64,000 nt of DNA, taken from contig NZ_FNJH01000005.1 of NCBI RefSeq assembly GCF_900103225.1, positions 189,671 through 253,670 of the forward strand. The letters run 5' to 3'. The notes under the pieces were generated by a model. That model was not told where the DNA came from, searched no databases, and worked only from the letters and a program-made list of their open reading frames with translations. Positions 44,378 to 54,318 of the stretch are shown here, piece by piece. Position 1 is the first letter of the stretch, and every line of letters begins with the position of its first letter. Made by a program: the position numbers and the translations under genes. Origin of the DNA: Pseudomonas congelans. Lineage in GTDB: Bacteria; Pseudomonadota; Gammaproteobacteria; Pseudomonadales; Pseudomonadaceae.

Positions 44378-45337
44378 TTAAACCCTCGCCTGAACGCTGT
44401 CGGCCAGAATCGCCAACACCAGTTGTTGAAAATCCAGACCTGCCGCACGGGCCGCCATAGGCACCAGACTGTGATCGGTCATGCCCGGTACCGTATTGAC
44501 TTCCAGTAACCAGAACTTGCCTTGTGCGTCCTGCATGACATCCGTGCGCGCCCACCCTGCAATGCCGATGGCTTCGCAAGCACGTGCTGCAAGTTGTTTG
44601 AGTTCCTGTTCCTGCGCATCGCCAAGTCCGCACGGAATCCGGTACTGAGTATCGGACGCCAGGTACTTGGCATCGTAATCATAAAAACTGTGAGGAGTGC
44701 CCAGGCCGATGGGAGGCAACACCTGGCCACGCAGAGACGCCACAGTGAACTCAGGTCCCTGAATCCATTGTTCGACTAATACTTGCGAATCGTAGGTACT
44801 TGCGGCTTTCCATGCGGCGATCAATTCATCGACGCTGTTCACCTTTGCCATACCGATACTTGAACCTTCATGGGCCGGTTTGACGATCAAAGGCAGGCCC
44901 AGTTCCGTCGCGGCGCAAATACAATCACTCTCGTTTTCAATAACGGCATGCAGCGGTGTGGCAAGGCCGAGACTCTGCCAGACCTGCTTGGTACGCAGCT
45001 TGTCCATCGCCAGTGCAGAAGCCAGTACGCCACTGCCGGTATAAGGGATTTCCAGGCATTCCAGCAGGCCTTGCATGGTGCCGTCTTCACCGCCGCGTCC
45101 GTGCAGAACAATAAAGGCACGGTCGATTTTTTCGCTGACCAGTCGCTGCAGGAAGTCGTCGCCCACATCGATGCCGAACGCATCCACGCCAGCATCGAGC
45201 AACGCCTTGAGCACGGCATTACCCGAGTTCAGGGAGACTTCCCGCTCGGCACTCTTGCCACCGAAGAGCACGGCGACACGGCCGAAGCTTTTCGGCTCGA
45301 GTGTCGAGCGCAGGGAAGACTGGGCAACGGCTGTCAT
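44378..45337 (-). CDS. ddlB: D-alanine--D-alanine ligase (Ddl, B type)
   Basis: A 319-residue ATP-grasp enzyme making the D-Ala-D-Ala dipeptide for peptidoglycan. Signatures: VLFGGKSAEREVSLNSG (about 24-40), HGRGGEDG (near 78), LPLIVKPAHEGSSIGM in the ATP domain and LLEVNTVPGMTDHSLVP near the end. The ATG at 45337 overlaps the murC stop as ATGA. The frame is open for 69 more codons upstream, but that part overlaps murC. It is followed by ftsQ after 3 bases. Confidence 0.97.
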   Translation of the reverse strand: MTAVAQSSLRSTLEPKSFGRVAVLFGGKSAEREVSLNSGNAVLKALLDAGVDAFGIDVGDDFLQRLVSEKIDRAFIVLHGRGGEDGTMQGLLECLEIPYTGSGVLASALAMDKLRTKQVWQSLGLATPLHAVIENESDCICAATELGLPLIVKPAHEGSSIGMAKVNSVDELIAAWKAASTYDSQVLVEQWIQGPEFTVASLRGQVLPPIGLGTPHSFYDYDAKYLASDTQYRIPCGLGDAQEQELKQLAARACEAIGIAGWARTDVMQDAQGKFWLLEVNTVPGMTDHSLVPMAARAAGLDFQQLVLAILADSVQARV

Positions 45338-46794
45338 TTCAGCTTCCCTTCGGTGGAGGCCACTTTGGCACCGGCGAACAGCGGGCTCTTGAGCAGTTGC
45401 GGTGCCAGACCGGCAATGTCGCCAGCGCCCTGACACAGCAGAATGTCGCCCGCGCGCAGCAACGGTTTGACCAGCGGCGCCAGCTCGACACCGCGCTCGA
45501 TGTAGATCGGGTCCAGTTGACCGCGCTGACGAATGCTGTGGCACAGGTTACGACTGTCCGCACCGGGAACCGGCTCTTCACCGGCCGGGTAGACTTCCAT
45601 CAGCAACAGTACGTTGGCGTCCGCCAGAACCTGCACGAAGTCATCGTACAGATCGCGTGTGCGGCTGAACCGGTGCGGCTGGTAAACCATGACAAGACGA
45701 CGATCAGGCCAGCCACCACGCACCGCACTGATCACTGCTGCCACTTCGCGCGGGTGGTGACCGTAGTCATCGACCAGCATCACGTTGCCGCCATCGACCG
45801 GCAGCTCGCCGTAGACCTGAAAGCGCCGACCAACGCCCTGGAACCCGGACAGGCCCTGAACGATGGCCTCGTCGCTGACGCCCTCGTCAGTGGCAATGGC
45901 AATGGTCGCCAGCGAATTGAGTACGTTGTGATTGCCGGGCATGTTCACCGACACATCCAGCGGCTCGCGGTCGCGGCGCAGTACGGTGAAGAAGGTCAGC
46001 ATGCCGTCCTGACGCACATTGATTGCACGTATATCGGCAGACTCGCTGAAGCCATAGGTCAGCGTCGGGCGCTTGACCAGCGGCAGAATTTCGCGCACCA
46101 CCGGATCGTCGATGCACATCACCGCCAGCCCGTAGAACGGCAGGTTGTGCAGGAACTCGACGAAGGTCTTCTTCAGTTTGTTGAAGTCACCTTCGTAGGT
46201 CGCCATGTGATCGGCGTCGATGTTGGTGACCACAGCGACCAGCGGTTGCAGGTGCAGGAAGCTGGCGTCGCTTTCATCGGCTTCGGCGATCAGGTAGCGG
46301 CTGGTGCCCAACTGCGCATTGGTGCCCGCCGCATTCAGACGGCCGCCAATCACGAAGGTCGGGTCCAGGCCGCCGGCAGCGAATACCGAAGCGATCAAGC
46401 TGGTGGTGGTGGTCTTGCCGTGCGTACCGGCAACGGCGATGCCGTGGCGATAACGCATCAGCTCGGCGAGCATCTCGGCACGCGGTACGACCGGGATGCG
46501 GCGCTCCAGCGCAGTGGCCACTTCCGGGTTGGACGTGTTGACAGCGCTGGACACTACCAGCACGTCGGCACCGATGGTGTTCTCGGCACGATGGCCGATG
46601 AAAATCTGTGCGCCGAACGATTCCAGGCGCTCGGTCACAGCCGAACCTTTCAGGTCGGAGCCCGACACTTCGTAGCCCAGGTTCAACAGTACCTCGGCAA
46701 TGCCGCACATGCCGACACCGCCGATACCGACGAAGTGGATACGACGGATACGGCGCATTTCAGGTTGTGGCATGGCGCGTTGATTCTCAACCAT
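45334..46794 (-). CDS. murC: UDP-N-acetylmuramate--L-alanine ligase MurC
   Basis: A 486-residue Mur ligase. The N-terminal Rossmann domain has IHFVGIGGVGMCGIAEVL (about 18-35), the ATP loop is AGTHGKTTTTSLIA (near 125), and the central region has EADESDASF. It adds the first amino acid of the stem peptide to UDP-MurNAc in the cytoplasm. ATG 46794 overlaps the end of murG by 8 bases; the stop overlaps ddl. The motifs are complete and it looks fully functional. Confidence 0.98.
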   Translation of the reverse strand: MVENQRAMPQPEMRRIRRIHFVGIGGVGMCGIAEVLLNLGYEVSGSDLKGSAVTERLESFGAQIFIGHRAENTIGADVLVVSSAVNTSNPEVATALERRIPVVPRAEMLAELMRYRHGIAVAGTHGKTTTTSLIASVFAAGGLDPTFVIGGRLNAAGTNAQLGTSRYLIAEADESDASFLHLQPLVAVVTNIDADHMATYEGDFNKLKKTFVEFLHNLPFYGLAVMCIDDPVVREILPLVKRPTLTYGFSESADIRAINVRQDGMLTFFTVLRRDREPLDVSVNMPGNHNVLNSLATIAIATDEGVSDEAIVQGLSGFQGVGRRFQVYGELPVDGGNVMLVDDYGHHPREVAAVISAVRGGWPDRRLVMVYQPHRFSRTRDLYDDFVQVLADANVLLLMEVYPAGEEPVPGADSRNLCHSIRQRGQLDPIYIERGVELAPLVKPLLRAGDILLCQGAGDIAGLAPQLLKSPLFAGAKVASTEGKLK

Positions 46795-47857
46795 GGGCCA
46801 CCTCCACACAGACGTTGACGACGGTGCTGGTTGCATCAGGCCTGGCCAGGCTGCGTGCAGTGCGGGCCATGCTGTTCAATTGTTCGGGTTGCATCAAAAC
46901 CTCTTTCAGGCGTGCTGCCATCTCGGCGGCGCCAGTTGTCGCTTGCGGCATGACGAAGGCTGCGCCTTCGCGAGCCAGATAGTCAGCGTTACGTGACTGA
47001 TGGTCATCAATCGCGTGGGGCAGCGGTATCAGCAACGACGGCAGGCCGGCGGCGGCCAGTTCGCTGATGGTCAATGCGCCTGCGCGGCAGACCACCAGAT
47101 CGGCCCAGCCATAGGCTTGGGCCATGTTCTGGATGAACGGCGCAACCTGCGCCTCGACGCCCACGTTGCGATAGCGCTCGGCGGTGACTGCGTCATGATT
47201 CTTGCCCGACTGATGAAACACTTCGGGCTGGATGTCCTGAGGCAGCTGGGACAGCGCCTCGGGCAACAATTTGTTCAACGGCTCCGCGCCCAGGCTGCCG
47301 CCCAGTACCAGCAGGCGAGCCTTGCGTCCGGCCAGTGCCTGACGCGGTGTTTCCAGAAACAGCTCGACCCGCACCGGGTTACCGGTGGTGCGACGCTTGG
47401 ACGAATCCGCAAAGGTGTTCGGGAACGCTTCGCACACCCGGCTGGCGAACGACGCCAGACTGCGGTTGGCAGTACCGGCAACGGCGTTCTGCTCGTGAAT
47501 GATCAACGGTACGCCTGCCAGCTTCGCCGCCAGACCGCCGGGGCCGGTGACGTAGCCACCAAAGCCGACCACACAGACCGGCTTGACCTGACGCACGACC
47601 TTGCGTGCCTGCATCAGGGCCTTGAGCAACATGAAAGGCGCCTTGAGCAGCGACAAGCGGCCCTTGCCACGCAAACCGGTAACGTTGATCAGATGCAGCG
47701 TCAGACCGGCCTGCGGCACCAGTTCGTTTTCGATACCGCGCGGCGTGCCCAGCCAATGGACCTTGTAACCGCGTGCCTGGAACTCGCGCGCGCAGGCCAG
47801 CGCCGGGAATACATGCCCGCCGGTTCCGCCTGCCATGATCAGCACGTTAGCGTCCAT
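46787..47857 (-). CDS. murG: Lipid II synthase MurG (GlcNAc transferase)
   Basis: A 356-residue GT-B glycosyltransferase. The first glycine-rich loop is MAGGTGGHVFPAL (about 8-20), the second lies in VVGFGGYVTGPGG (near 98), and the nucleotide-sugar site is VVCRAGALTISELAAAGLPS (about 245-264). It transfers GlcNAc to lipid I on the inner face of the membrane to give lipid II. It overlaps ftsW by 11 bases upstream and murC by 8 downstream. Confidence 0.98.
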   Translation of the reverse strand: MDANVLIMAGGTGGHVFPALACAREFQARGYKVHWLGTPRGIENELVPQAGLTLHLINVTGLRGKGRLSLLKAPFMLLKALMQARKVVRQVKPVCVVGFGGYVTGPGGLAAKLAGVPLIIHEQNAVAGTANRSLASFASRVCEAFPNTFADSSKRRTTGNPVRVELFLETPRQALAGRKARLLVLGGSLGAEPLNKLLPEALSQLPQDIQPEVFHQSGKNHDAVTAERYRNVGVEAQVAPFIQNMAQAYGWADLVVCRAGALTISELAAAGLPSLLIPLPHAIDDHQSRNADYLAREGAAFVMPQATTGAAEMAARLKEVLMQPEQLNSMARTARSLARPDATSTVVNVCVEVAHG

Positions 47858-49061
47858 GGGGCGTGTCCTCGGCGAAGTCGCTTTCCTTGAACTCGGCCTC
47901 TTCGCTGCCCATGTTGTTGCGCGATTCCCACTCGATGCGCAGCAGCAGCCCGAGGCTCGCGCAGCAGATCACCAGCGAGCTGCCGCCGTAGCTGAGGAAC
48001 GGCAGGGTCAGACCCTTGGTCGGCAGCAGACCGACGTTCACACCGATGTTGATCAGGAACTGACCGATCCACAGGAACGACAGACCGTAGGCCACGTAGG
48101 CACCGAAGAACTGCTTGGCGCGCTCGGCCCACATGCCGATGTACATGCCGCGAATACTGACGAACAGAAACAGCGCGACGGTGATCAGCGAACCCACAAC
48201 GCCCAGCTCTTCTGCAAGTACCGAGAACACGAAGTCGGTGTGCGCTTCCGGCAGATAAAACTGCTTCTGCACGCTGTTGCCCAGCCCGACGCCGAACCAC
48301 TCGCCGCGACCGAAGGCGATCAGCGCCTGGGTCAATTGGTAGCCGGAGCCGAACTGGTCGGCCCACGGGTCAGTAAAGTTGGTCAGACGCGCCATCCGGT
48401 AAGGTTGGGCCTGAACCAGCACCACAACAGAGGCAACCGCCAGTACCACCATCAGCGAGAAGCGGAACAGGCCGACACCACCGAGGAACAACATGGCCGC
48501 CGCAGCGCCCATCATTACCACGGTCGCACCGAAGTCAGGCTCCATGAGCAGCAGACCGGCCATCGGCAGCAGCACGATGAACGGCTTGAAGAAGCCCATC
48601 CAGCTTTCACGAACTTCCTGCTGCTGACGGATCAGGTAGCCGGCAAGGAAGATCACCACAAACACCTTGGCGATTTCCGACGGCTGCACGTTGAACGCGC
48701 CGAAGCCGATCCAGCGCATCGAACCGTTCACCTCGCGTCCGATTCCCGGCACCAGTACCAAGAGCAACAGGCCGAACGCACCGAGCAGCATCATCCAGCC
48801 CAGACGCTGCCAGGTGGCGACCGGGATCATCATGGTCACGCCGCAGGCACCCAGGCCGATCAGCAGATAAACCAGGTGACGGGTCATCATGTACAGCGTG
48901 TTGCCCGACTGCACCGCAGCAACTTCCGACGACGCCGAGGTAATCATCACCAGGCCAAGGCCGAGCAGCGCCAGGCAACCGACCAGCATCGGGAAGTCCA
49001 GGTCGATACCGCGGCCGCTGATGAGTGGCGATGGGTAAGGCTTGATCACACCGAAGATCAT
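47847..49061 (-). CDS. ftsW: Septal peptidoglycan glycosyltransferase FtsW (SEDS)
   Basis: A 404-residue SEDS protein with ten hydrophobic helices. Key stretches: the catalytic Asp region in MEPDFGATVVM, NIGVNVGLLPTKGLTLPFLSYGGSS and FSVLAEELGVVGS. With FtsI it polymerises lipid II at the septum. ATG 49061 overlaps the murD stop as ATGA, with GGAG 9 nt before. A GTG at 49070 is an in-frame alternative. The last 30 residues are acidic and cytoplasmic. Confidence 0.97.
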   Translation of the reverse strand: MIFGVIKPYPSPLISGRGIDLDFPMLVGCLALLGLGLVMITSASSEVAAVQSGNTLYMMTRHLVYLLIGLGACGVTMMIPVATWQRLGWMMLLGAFGLLLLVLVPGIGREVNGSMRWIGFGAFNVQPSEIAKVFVVIFLAGYLIRQQQEVRESWMGFFKPFIVLLPMAGLLLMEPDFGATVVMMGAAAAMLFLGGVGLFRFSLMVVLAVASVVVLVQAQPYRMARLTNFTDPWADQFGSGYQLTQALIAFGRGEWFGVGLGNSVQKQFYLPEAHTDFVFSVLAEELGVVGSLITVALFLFVSIRGMYIGMWAERAKQFFGAYVAYGLSFLWIGQFLINIGVNVGLLPTKGLTLPFLSYGGSSLVICCASLGLLLRIEWESRNNMGSEEAEFKESDFAEDTPHGR

Positions 49062-50404
49062 GACAAGCACTCCACTGCCTGCGCGAACACACGTCCGCGC
49101 TCTTCATAATTCTTGAACATGTCCAGGCTGGCGCATGCAGGAGAAAGCAATACGGCATCGCCACGCTGAGCCAGTTTTGCGCTGTGCTCGACAGCAGCCT
49201 GGACGGTGTCGACACGCACCAGCGGAACGGCATCGCCCAGTGCCTGGGCAATCAGTTCTGCATCACGCCCGAGCACGACCGCAGCGCGGCAATGCTTGGC
49301 GACTGGCGCACGCAAACCGCTGAAGTCAGCGCCTTTGCCATCGCCGCCGGCGATCAACACCAGCTTGCCGTCGATATCCGAGCCCAGCCCTTCGATGGCA
49401 GCCAGTGCGGCACCGACGTTGGTGGCTTTGGAATCGTTGTAGTAATGAACGCCGTCGTGCTCGCGCAGCCACTGGCAGCGATGCTCCAGGCCGGTGAACT
49501 CGCGCAGGCTGGCGAGCATGGCGTCGAACGGCAGGCCGACCGCATGCCCGAGCGCCAAGGCTGCAAGCGCGTTGGCCTGATTGTGCGCACCACGCACTTT
49601 CAGCTCACGCACCGGCATGAGGTTTTCAAACTGGAACGCCAGGTACTTTTCGCCGTTCTCTTCACGCAGGCCGAAACCATGGAAATCCGGCTTGTTGAGG
49701 CCGAATGTCCAACACGGCAGGCCTTCGCCAATCAGCGGACGGGACAGCGCATCCTGACGATTGACCACCACTTGCCGCGCGCCACGGAAAATCCGGTGCT
49801 TGGCCAGGTGGTAGGCAGGCAGGCCGCTATAACGGTCCATGTGGTCTTCGCTGATATTCAGCACGGTCGCCACTTCAGCGTTGAGCTGGTCGGTGGTTTC
49901 CAGCTGAAAGCTGGAGAGCTCCATCACGTACAGCTCGATATCGTCGCTGAGCAGGTCCAGTGCCGGGGTGCCGAGATTGCCGCCCACCGCCACACGCTTT
50001 CCAGCGGCAGCGGCCATCTCACCGACCAGTGTGGTCACGGTGCTTTTCGCATTCGAGCCGGTAATGGCAATCACCGGCGCCTTCGCGTAACGCGCGAACA
50101 GTTCGATGTCGCCCGACAGTTTGACGCCGCGTGCGTGCGCCTGCTGCAGGGCCGGGGTCGCCAGGGCCAGACCGGGGCTGACATACAGCTCATCGGCACG
50201 GCAGAGGAAATCCACGTCCAGCTCGCCACAACGCACTTCCACCTGCGGATAGTCGCGACGCAAGGTCGCCAGCTCAGGAGGATTCTCCCGCGTGTCGGCC
50301 ACGGCAAAGGACACGCCCTGGTTCGCCAGGAAGCGAACCAGGGACATGCCGCTTTTGCCTAGACCCACGACAATGCGGAAGCGGTCGGAAACGATCAGGG
50401 ACAC
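49058..50404 (-). CDS. murD: UDP-N-acetylmuramoylalanine--D-glutamate ligase MurD
   Basis: A 448-residue Mur ligase that adds D-Glu. The UDP-binding N-terminal domain has VVGLGKSGMSLVRFL (about 12-26). The ATP loop reads ITGSNAKSTVTTLVGEM, the pseudomonad variant of GTNGKS, and NISEDHMDRY and YYNDSKATNVGA follow. It starts with GTG at 50404, 5 bases after the mraY stop, and overlaps ftsW by 4. There is no sign of damage. Confidence 0.97.
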   Translation of the reverse strand: MSLIVSDRFRIVVGLGKSGMSLVRFLANQGVSFAVADTRENPPELATLRRDYPQVEVRCGELDVDFLCRADELYVSPGLALATPALQQAHARGVKLSGDIELFARYAKAPVIAITGSNAKSTVTTLVGEMAAAAGKRVAVGGNLGTPALDLLSDDIELYVMELSSFQLETTDQLNAEVATVLNISEDHMDRYSGLPAYHLAKHRIFRGARQVVVNRQDALSRPLIGEGLPCWTFGLNKPDFHGFGLREENGEKYLAFQFENLMPVRELKVRGAHNQANALAALALGHAVGLPFDAMLASLREFTGLEHRCQWLREHDGVHYYNDSKATNVGAALAAIEGLGSDIDGKLVLIAGGDGKGADFSGLRAPVAKHCRAAVVLGRDAELIAQALGDAVPLVRVDTVQAAVEHSAKLAQRGDAVLLSPACASLDMFKNYEERGRVFAQAVECLS

Positions 50405-50409
50405 TCGTT

Positions 50410-51492
50410 CTACCTCAGTTTCAGCGTGGCAAGGCCAATGAGCACCAGAATCACGGTGATGATCCAGAAACGGACGATCACACGTGGCTCGGGCCAGCCT
50501 TTGAGTTCAAAGTGGTGATGGATCGGCGCCATGCGGAATACGCGGCGGCCGGTAAGTTTGAAAGACGCAACCTGAATGACCACTGAAAGGGTTTCCATCA
50601 CGAACACACCGCCCATGATGAACAGGACCATTTCCTGACGAACGATCACCGCCATGGTGCCTAGGGCTGCGCCGAGTGCCAGAGCACCGACGTCGCCCAT
50701 GAATACTTGCGCCGGGTACGTGTTGAACCAGAGGAACCCCAGCCCCGCGCCAATCAGCGCGCCAGAGAACACAATCAGCTCGCCCGCCCCCGGCACGTAG
50801 GGAATCAGCAGGTATTCAGCAAATTTCACGTTGCCCGACAGGTAGCAGAAAATGCCCAGGGCACCGCCAACCATCACCGTCGGCATGATCGCCAGACCGT
50901 CCAGCCCGTCAGTCAGGTTGACTGCGTTGCTGGAGCCGACGATCACGAAATAGGTCAGCACGATGAAACCGATACCCAGCGGGATGCGCACATCCTTGAG
51001 CATCGGCACGATCAGCGTGGTTTCAGTCGCCGACGGTGCAGTCGTATAAAGGAAGATCGCCGCGCAGAGGCCGAACACCGACTGCCAGAAATACTTCCAG
51101 CGACTTGGCAGGCCCCGGGAATTCTTTTCGATCACCTTGCGGTAGTCATCGACCCAGCCGATGGCACCGAACAGGAAGGTCACCAGCAACACAACCCACA
51201 CGTAACGATTGCTCAGGTCAGCCCACAGCAGCGTACTGATACCAATGGACGACAGGATCAGCGCGCCGCCCATGGTCGGCGTGCCCGATTTGGACAGGTG
51301 CGACTGCGGACCGTCGTTGCGCACCGACTGACCGATCTGGCGCATCTGCAGGGTGCGGATCATCCACGGCCCCAGGCACAGCGACAGCGTCAGTGCGGTG
51401 AGCACGCCAAGGATCCCGCGCAATGACAGGTACTGAAAGACCGCGAAGCCTTTGTAGAACTGTTGTAAAAACTCGGCCAACAGCAGCAGCAT
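50410..51492 (-). CDS. mraY: Phospho-MurNAc-pentapeptide transferase MraY
   Basis: A 360-residue, ten-helix membrane enzyme that makes lipid I from UDP-MurNAc-pentapeptide and undecaprenyl phosphate. Signatures: [10 protein letters not shown] (about 70-79), the Asp pair WVDDYRKV (near 115), [13 protein letters not shown] (near 190) and [20 protein letters not shown] (near 320), which holds the HHH motif. The ATG shares one base with the murF stop (TAATG). It is followed by murD after 5 bases. Confidence 0.99.
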
Positions 51493-52862
51493 TAATGTTT
51501 CTCCAGGCTAGAACCGCACAAGGCAGCCACGACGTGTTCCATCGCGGCGCTACGCGAGCCCTTGATCAGTAAAGTGGTATCAGGGTCCTGCTCGGCGCCC
51601 AGCGCCGCGATCAGTTCAGCCTGACTGGCAAAGTGGTAAGCATGCTCACCGAAAGCGCTGACGGCGTGAGTCATCAACGGGCCGACGGCATACAGCGCCG
51701 AGACTTTGCCAGCGGCATAGGCACCGACCTCGCGATGGCCCTGCTCGGCCCAGTCGCCGAGCTCGCCGATATCGCCCAGCACCAGTACGGTACGACCGGT
51801 GAAGCCGGTGAGGATGTCGACGGCCGCGTTGATCGAGGCAGGGTTGGCGTTGTAGGTATCATCGATGACGCGCGTGCCATTGCTGGCGATTTGCGCCACG
51901 GCACGGCCCTTGACCGGCTGCACGTTGTTCAGCCCGGTGACGATCCCTTCCAGCGGCACACCCATTGCGCAGCCGGCAGCCGCAGCGGCCAGGGCGTTGG
52001 ACACATTGTGCGTGCCAAGCAGGTTCAACTGAACCCGGGCAGTGCCTAGCGGGCTGTTGATGATGAAGCCCGGGCAGCCACGTGCATCACGGCTAAGTTC
52101 GCTGGCGTACACATCGGCCGTAGAGTCGCTGAGTGCGAAGGTCAGGACATTGCGATTGCCGGCGCGCTTGCGCCAGATCGGGAACGCCTTGTCTTCCAGG
52201 TTCAATACTGCCGTGCCGCCAGCATCGAGACCTTCCAGAATCTCGCCCTTGGCTTCGACAATCCGGTCCGGGCCGCCAAACTCGCCAACATGGGCGGTTC
52301 CGGCGTTGGTGATCATGGCAACGTGCGGCTTGGCGAGGCTCACGGTGTAGGCAATCTCGCCAACCCGCGACGCACCCAGCTCGATCACAGCAGACGTATA
52401 TTCGGGAGCCAGTTCCAGCAGGGTCAGCGGAACGCCCAATTCATTGTTCAGGTTGCCTCGGGTCGCCAGCACAGGCCCGCGCGTGCGCAGGATGCTCGCG
52501 AGCATCTCCTTGACCGTGGTTTTGCCACTGGATCCGGTGACGGCGGCAACCGGCCGGTCCAGGAATGCATTGCGGTTCATGGCACCCAACTGGGCAAGAG
52601 CCTTGCGCGTGTCCAGCACGACCAGTTGCGGCAAGACGGCGCCCTGCACTTCGCGCTCGACCAGAGCACCGACCGCACCTTTGGCAGCCACTTGATCAAG
52701 GTATTCATGACCGTCGAAGCGCGGGCCGGTCAGGGCCACGAACAGCTGGCCAGGCTCGATACCCCGGCTGTCGGTGCTGACGCCGGCAAAGCTGCAGTCG
52801 CCGCCGACCAGACGGGCGTCGAGTGGCACAACCAGTTCGCTGAAGGTCATTGGCTTAAGCAT
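51492..52862 (-). CDS. murF: UDP-MurNAc-tripeptide--D-Ala-D-Ala ligase MurF
   Basis: A 456-residue Mur ligase that adds D-Ala-D-Ala to the stem peptide, using the Ddl product encoded further along. The ATP loop is [15 protein letters not shown] (about 108-122), with the central [13 protein letters not shown] and later [14 protein letters not shown] motifs. ATG 52862 overlaps the murE stop by 8 bases; the longer upstream frame overlaps murE coding and is rejected. The last codon overlaps the mraY start. Confidence 0.97.
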
Positions 52863-54318
52863 TCGCAGGCTCCCATACAGCAAGCGCGCTGGCGGCTTCT
52901 TGCAAATCGGAGAACGGCTGCCGCTGACCGTTGATTTCCTGGTAGTCCTCGTGGCCCTTGCCGGCAAGCACTACCACGTCATCGGCATTGGCGCCGGCAA
53001 TCAGCTCGGCAATGGCCTGACCGCGACCTTCGACAAAACGCACCTTGTCCACAGCAACGAAACCAGGGCGTATATCGTCAAAAATACTGGCGGGCGATTC
53101 GGAGCGCGGATTGTCATCAGTGACCCACACACCGTCGGCCAGACGCTCGACCACTTCAGCCATCAGCGGACGCTTGCCACGGTCACGGTCACCGCCGCAG
53201 CCGAACAGGCACAACAAGCGACCCTTGGCGTGCGGGCGCAGAGCTTCGAGCACTTTTTCCAGCGCGTCCGGGGTGTGTGCGTAATCCACCACCACCAGAG
53301 GCTTTTCGGCACCACCCAGACGCTGCATGCGTCCGACCGGGCCTTCGAGTTTCGGCAGCGCCTTGAGAATTTCGTCCAGCGCGTAATCCAGGCCCAGCAA
53401 CGCGCCGACCGCAGCCAGGACGTTGCTCAAGTTGAAACGGCCCAGCAGGCTGCTGCGCAGGAAGTGCTCGCCTTGAGGCGTGACCAGCGTGGCGCGCACG
53501 CCATCGTCGTCGAACTTCGCATCGCGGCAATACAGGTAGGCCGAGCTGTCCAGCTGGCTATAGGTGATCAGGCGCGACTCTTGTTTGATAGCGGCCAGTT
53601 CACGACCGAAGTCATCATCCAGGTTGATCACCCGGCATTTCAGATCGGACCATGCGAACAGCTTTGCCTTGGCGGCAGCGTATGCCTCCATGGTGCCGTG
53701 ATAATCCAGATGGTCACGGGACAGATTGGTCAGCACCGCCACATCAAACGCCAGCGCCGTAGCGCGTCCCTGATCGAGACCGTGGGAGGAGACTTCCATC
53801 GCCACTGCGCGCGCGCCGGCCTTTCTCAGGTCGGTCAGCGTCGCCTGCACGGCAATCGGATCGGGCGTAGTGTGGCGGCCGCTTTGCAGCGAGCCGTAGA
53901 AACCGGTGCCCAAGGTGCCGACGATCCCGCAGCGTTGCCCGAGAACATCAAGCGCCTGGGCCACCAGCTGGGTCACGCTGGTCTTGCCGTTGGTGCCGGT
54001 AACGCCCACCAGATTCAGACTGCGGCTAGGATCGCCATAGAAGCGACCGGCGATAGCGGACAATTGCGCGGCGAGCCCCTTGACCGGGATCAGCGGCACG
54101 TCGGTGATCGGCAGAACGATCGACCCTTCGACTTCATAGGCTACGGCAGCTGCGCCACGCTTGAGTGCGTCGGCGATATGCGCGCGGCCATCGACCTTGA
54201 TCCCCGGCACTGCCAGAAACAGGTCGCCCGGACGCACATTGCGACTGTCGAGCGTCAACTCGCGAATCAGCGCGTCGCGGTCGGTGTGAGCGAAAAGCTT
54301 GCTCAGATTAAAGGCCAT
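52855..54318 (-). CDS. murE: UDP-MurNAc-L-Ala-D-Glu--meso-diaminopimelate ligase MurE
   Basis: A 487-residue Mur ligase. The ATP loop is VGVTGTNGKTSVTQL (about 109-123), and the carbamylated-Lys region lies near NLSRDHLDYHG. The motif TDDNPRSE near 410 marks the meso-DAP-specific form, as expected for a Gram-negative wall. ATG 54318 shares one base with the ftsI stop (TGATG); a TTG just before it is less likely. The 3' end overlaps murF by 8 bases. Confidence 0.97.
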   Translation of the reverse strand: MAFNLSKLFAHTDRDALIRELTLDSRNVRPGDLFLAVPGIKVDGRAHIADALKRGAAAVAYEVEGSIVLPITDVPLIPVKGLAAQLSAIAGRFYGDPSRSLNLVGVTGTNGKTSVTQLVAQALDVLGQRCGIVGTLGTGFYGSLQSGRHTTPDPIAVQATLTDLRKAGARAVAMEVSSHGLDQGRATALAFDVAVLTNLSRDHLDYHGTMEAYAAAKAKLFAWSDLKCRVINLDDDFGRELAAIKQESRLITYSQLDSSAYLYCRDAKFDDDGVRATLVTPQGEHFLRSSLLGRFNLSNVLAAVGALLGLDYALDEILKALPKLEGPVGRMQRLGGAEKPLVVVDYAHTPDALEKVLEALRPHAKGRLLCLFGCGGDRDRGKRPLMAEVVERLADGVWVTDDNPRSESPASIFDDIRPGFVAVDKVRFVEGRGQAIAELIAGANADDVVVLAGKGHEDYQEINGQRQPFSDLQEAASALAVWEPANA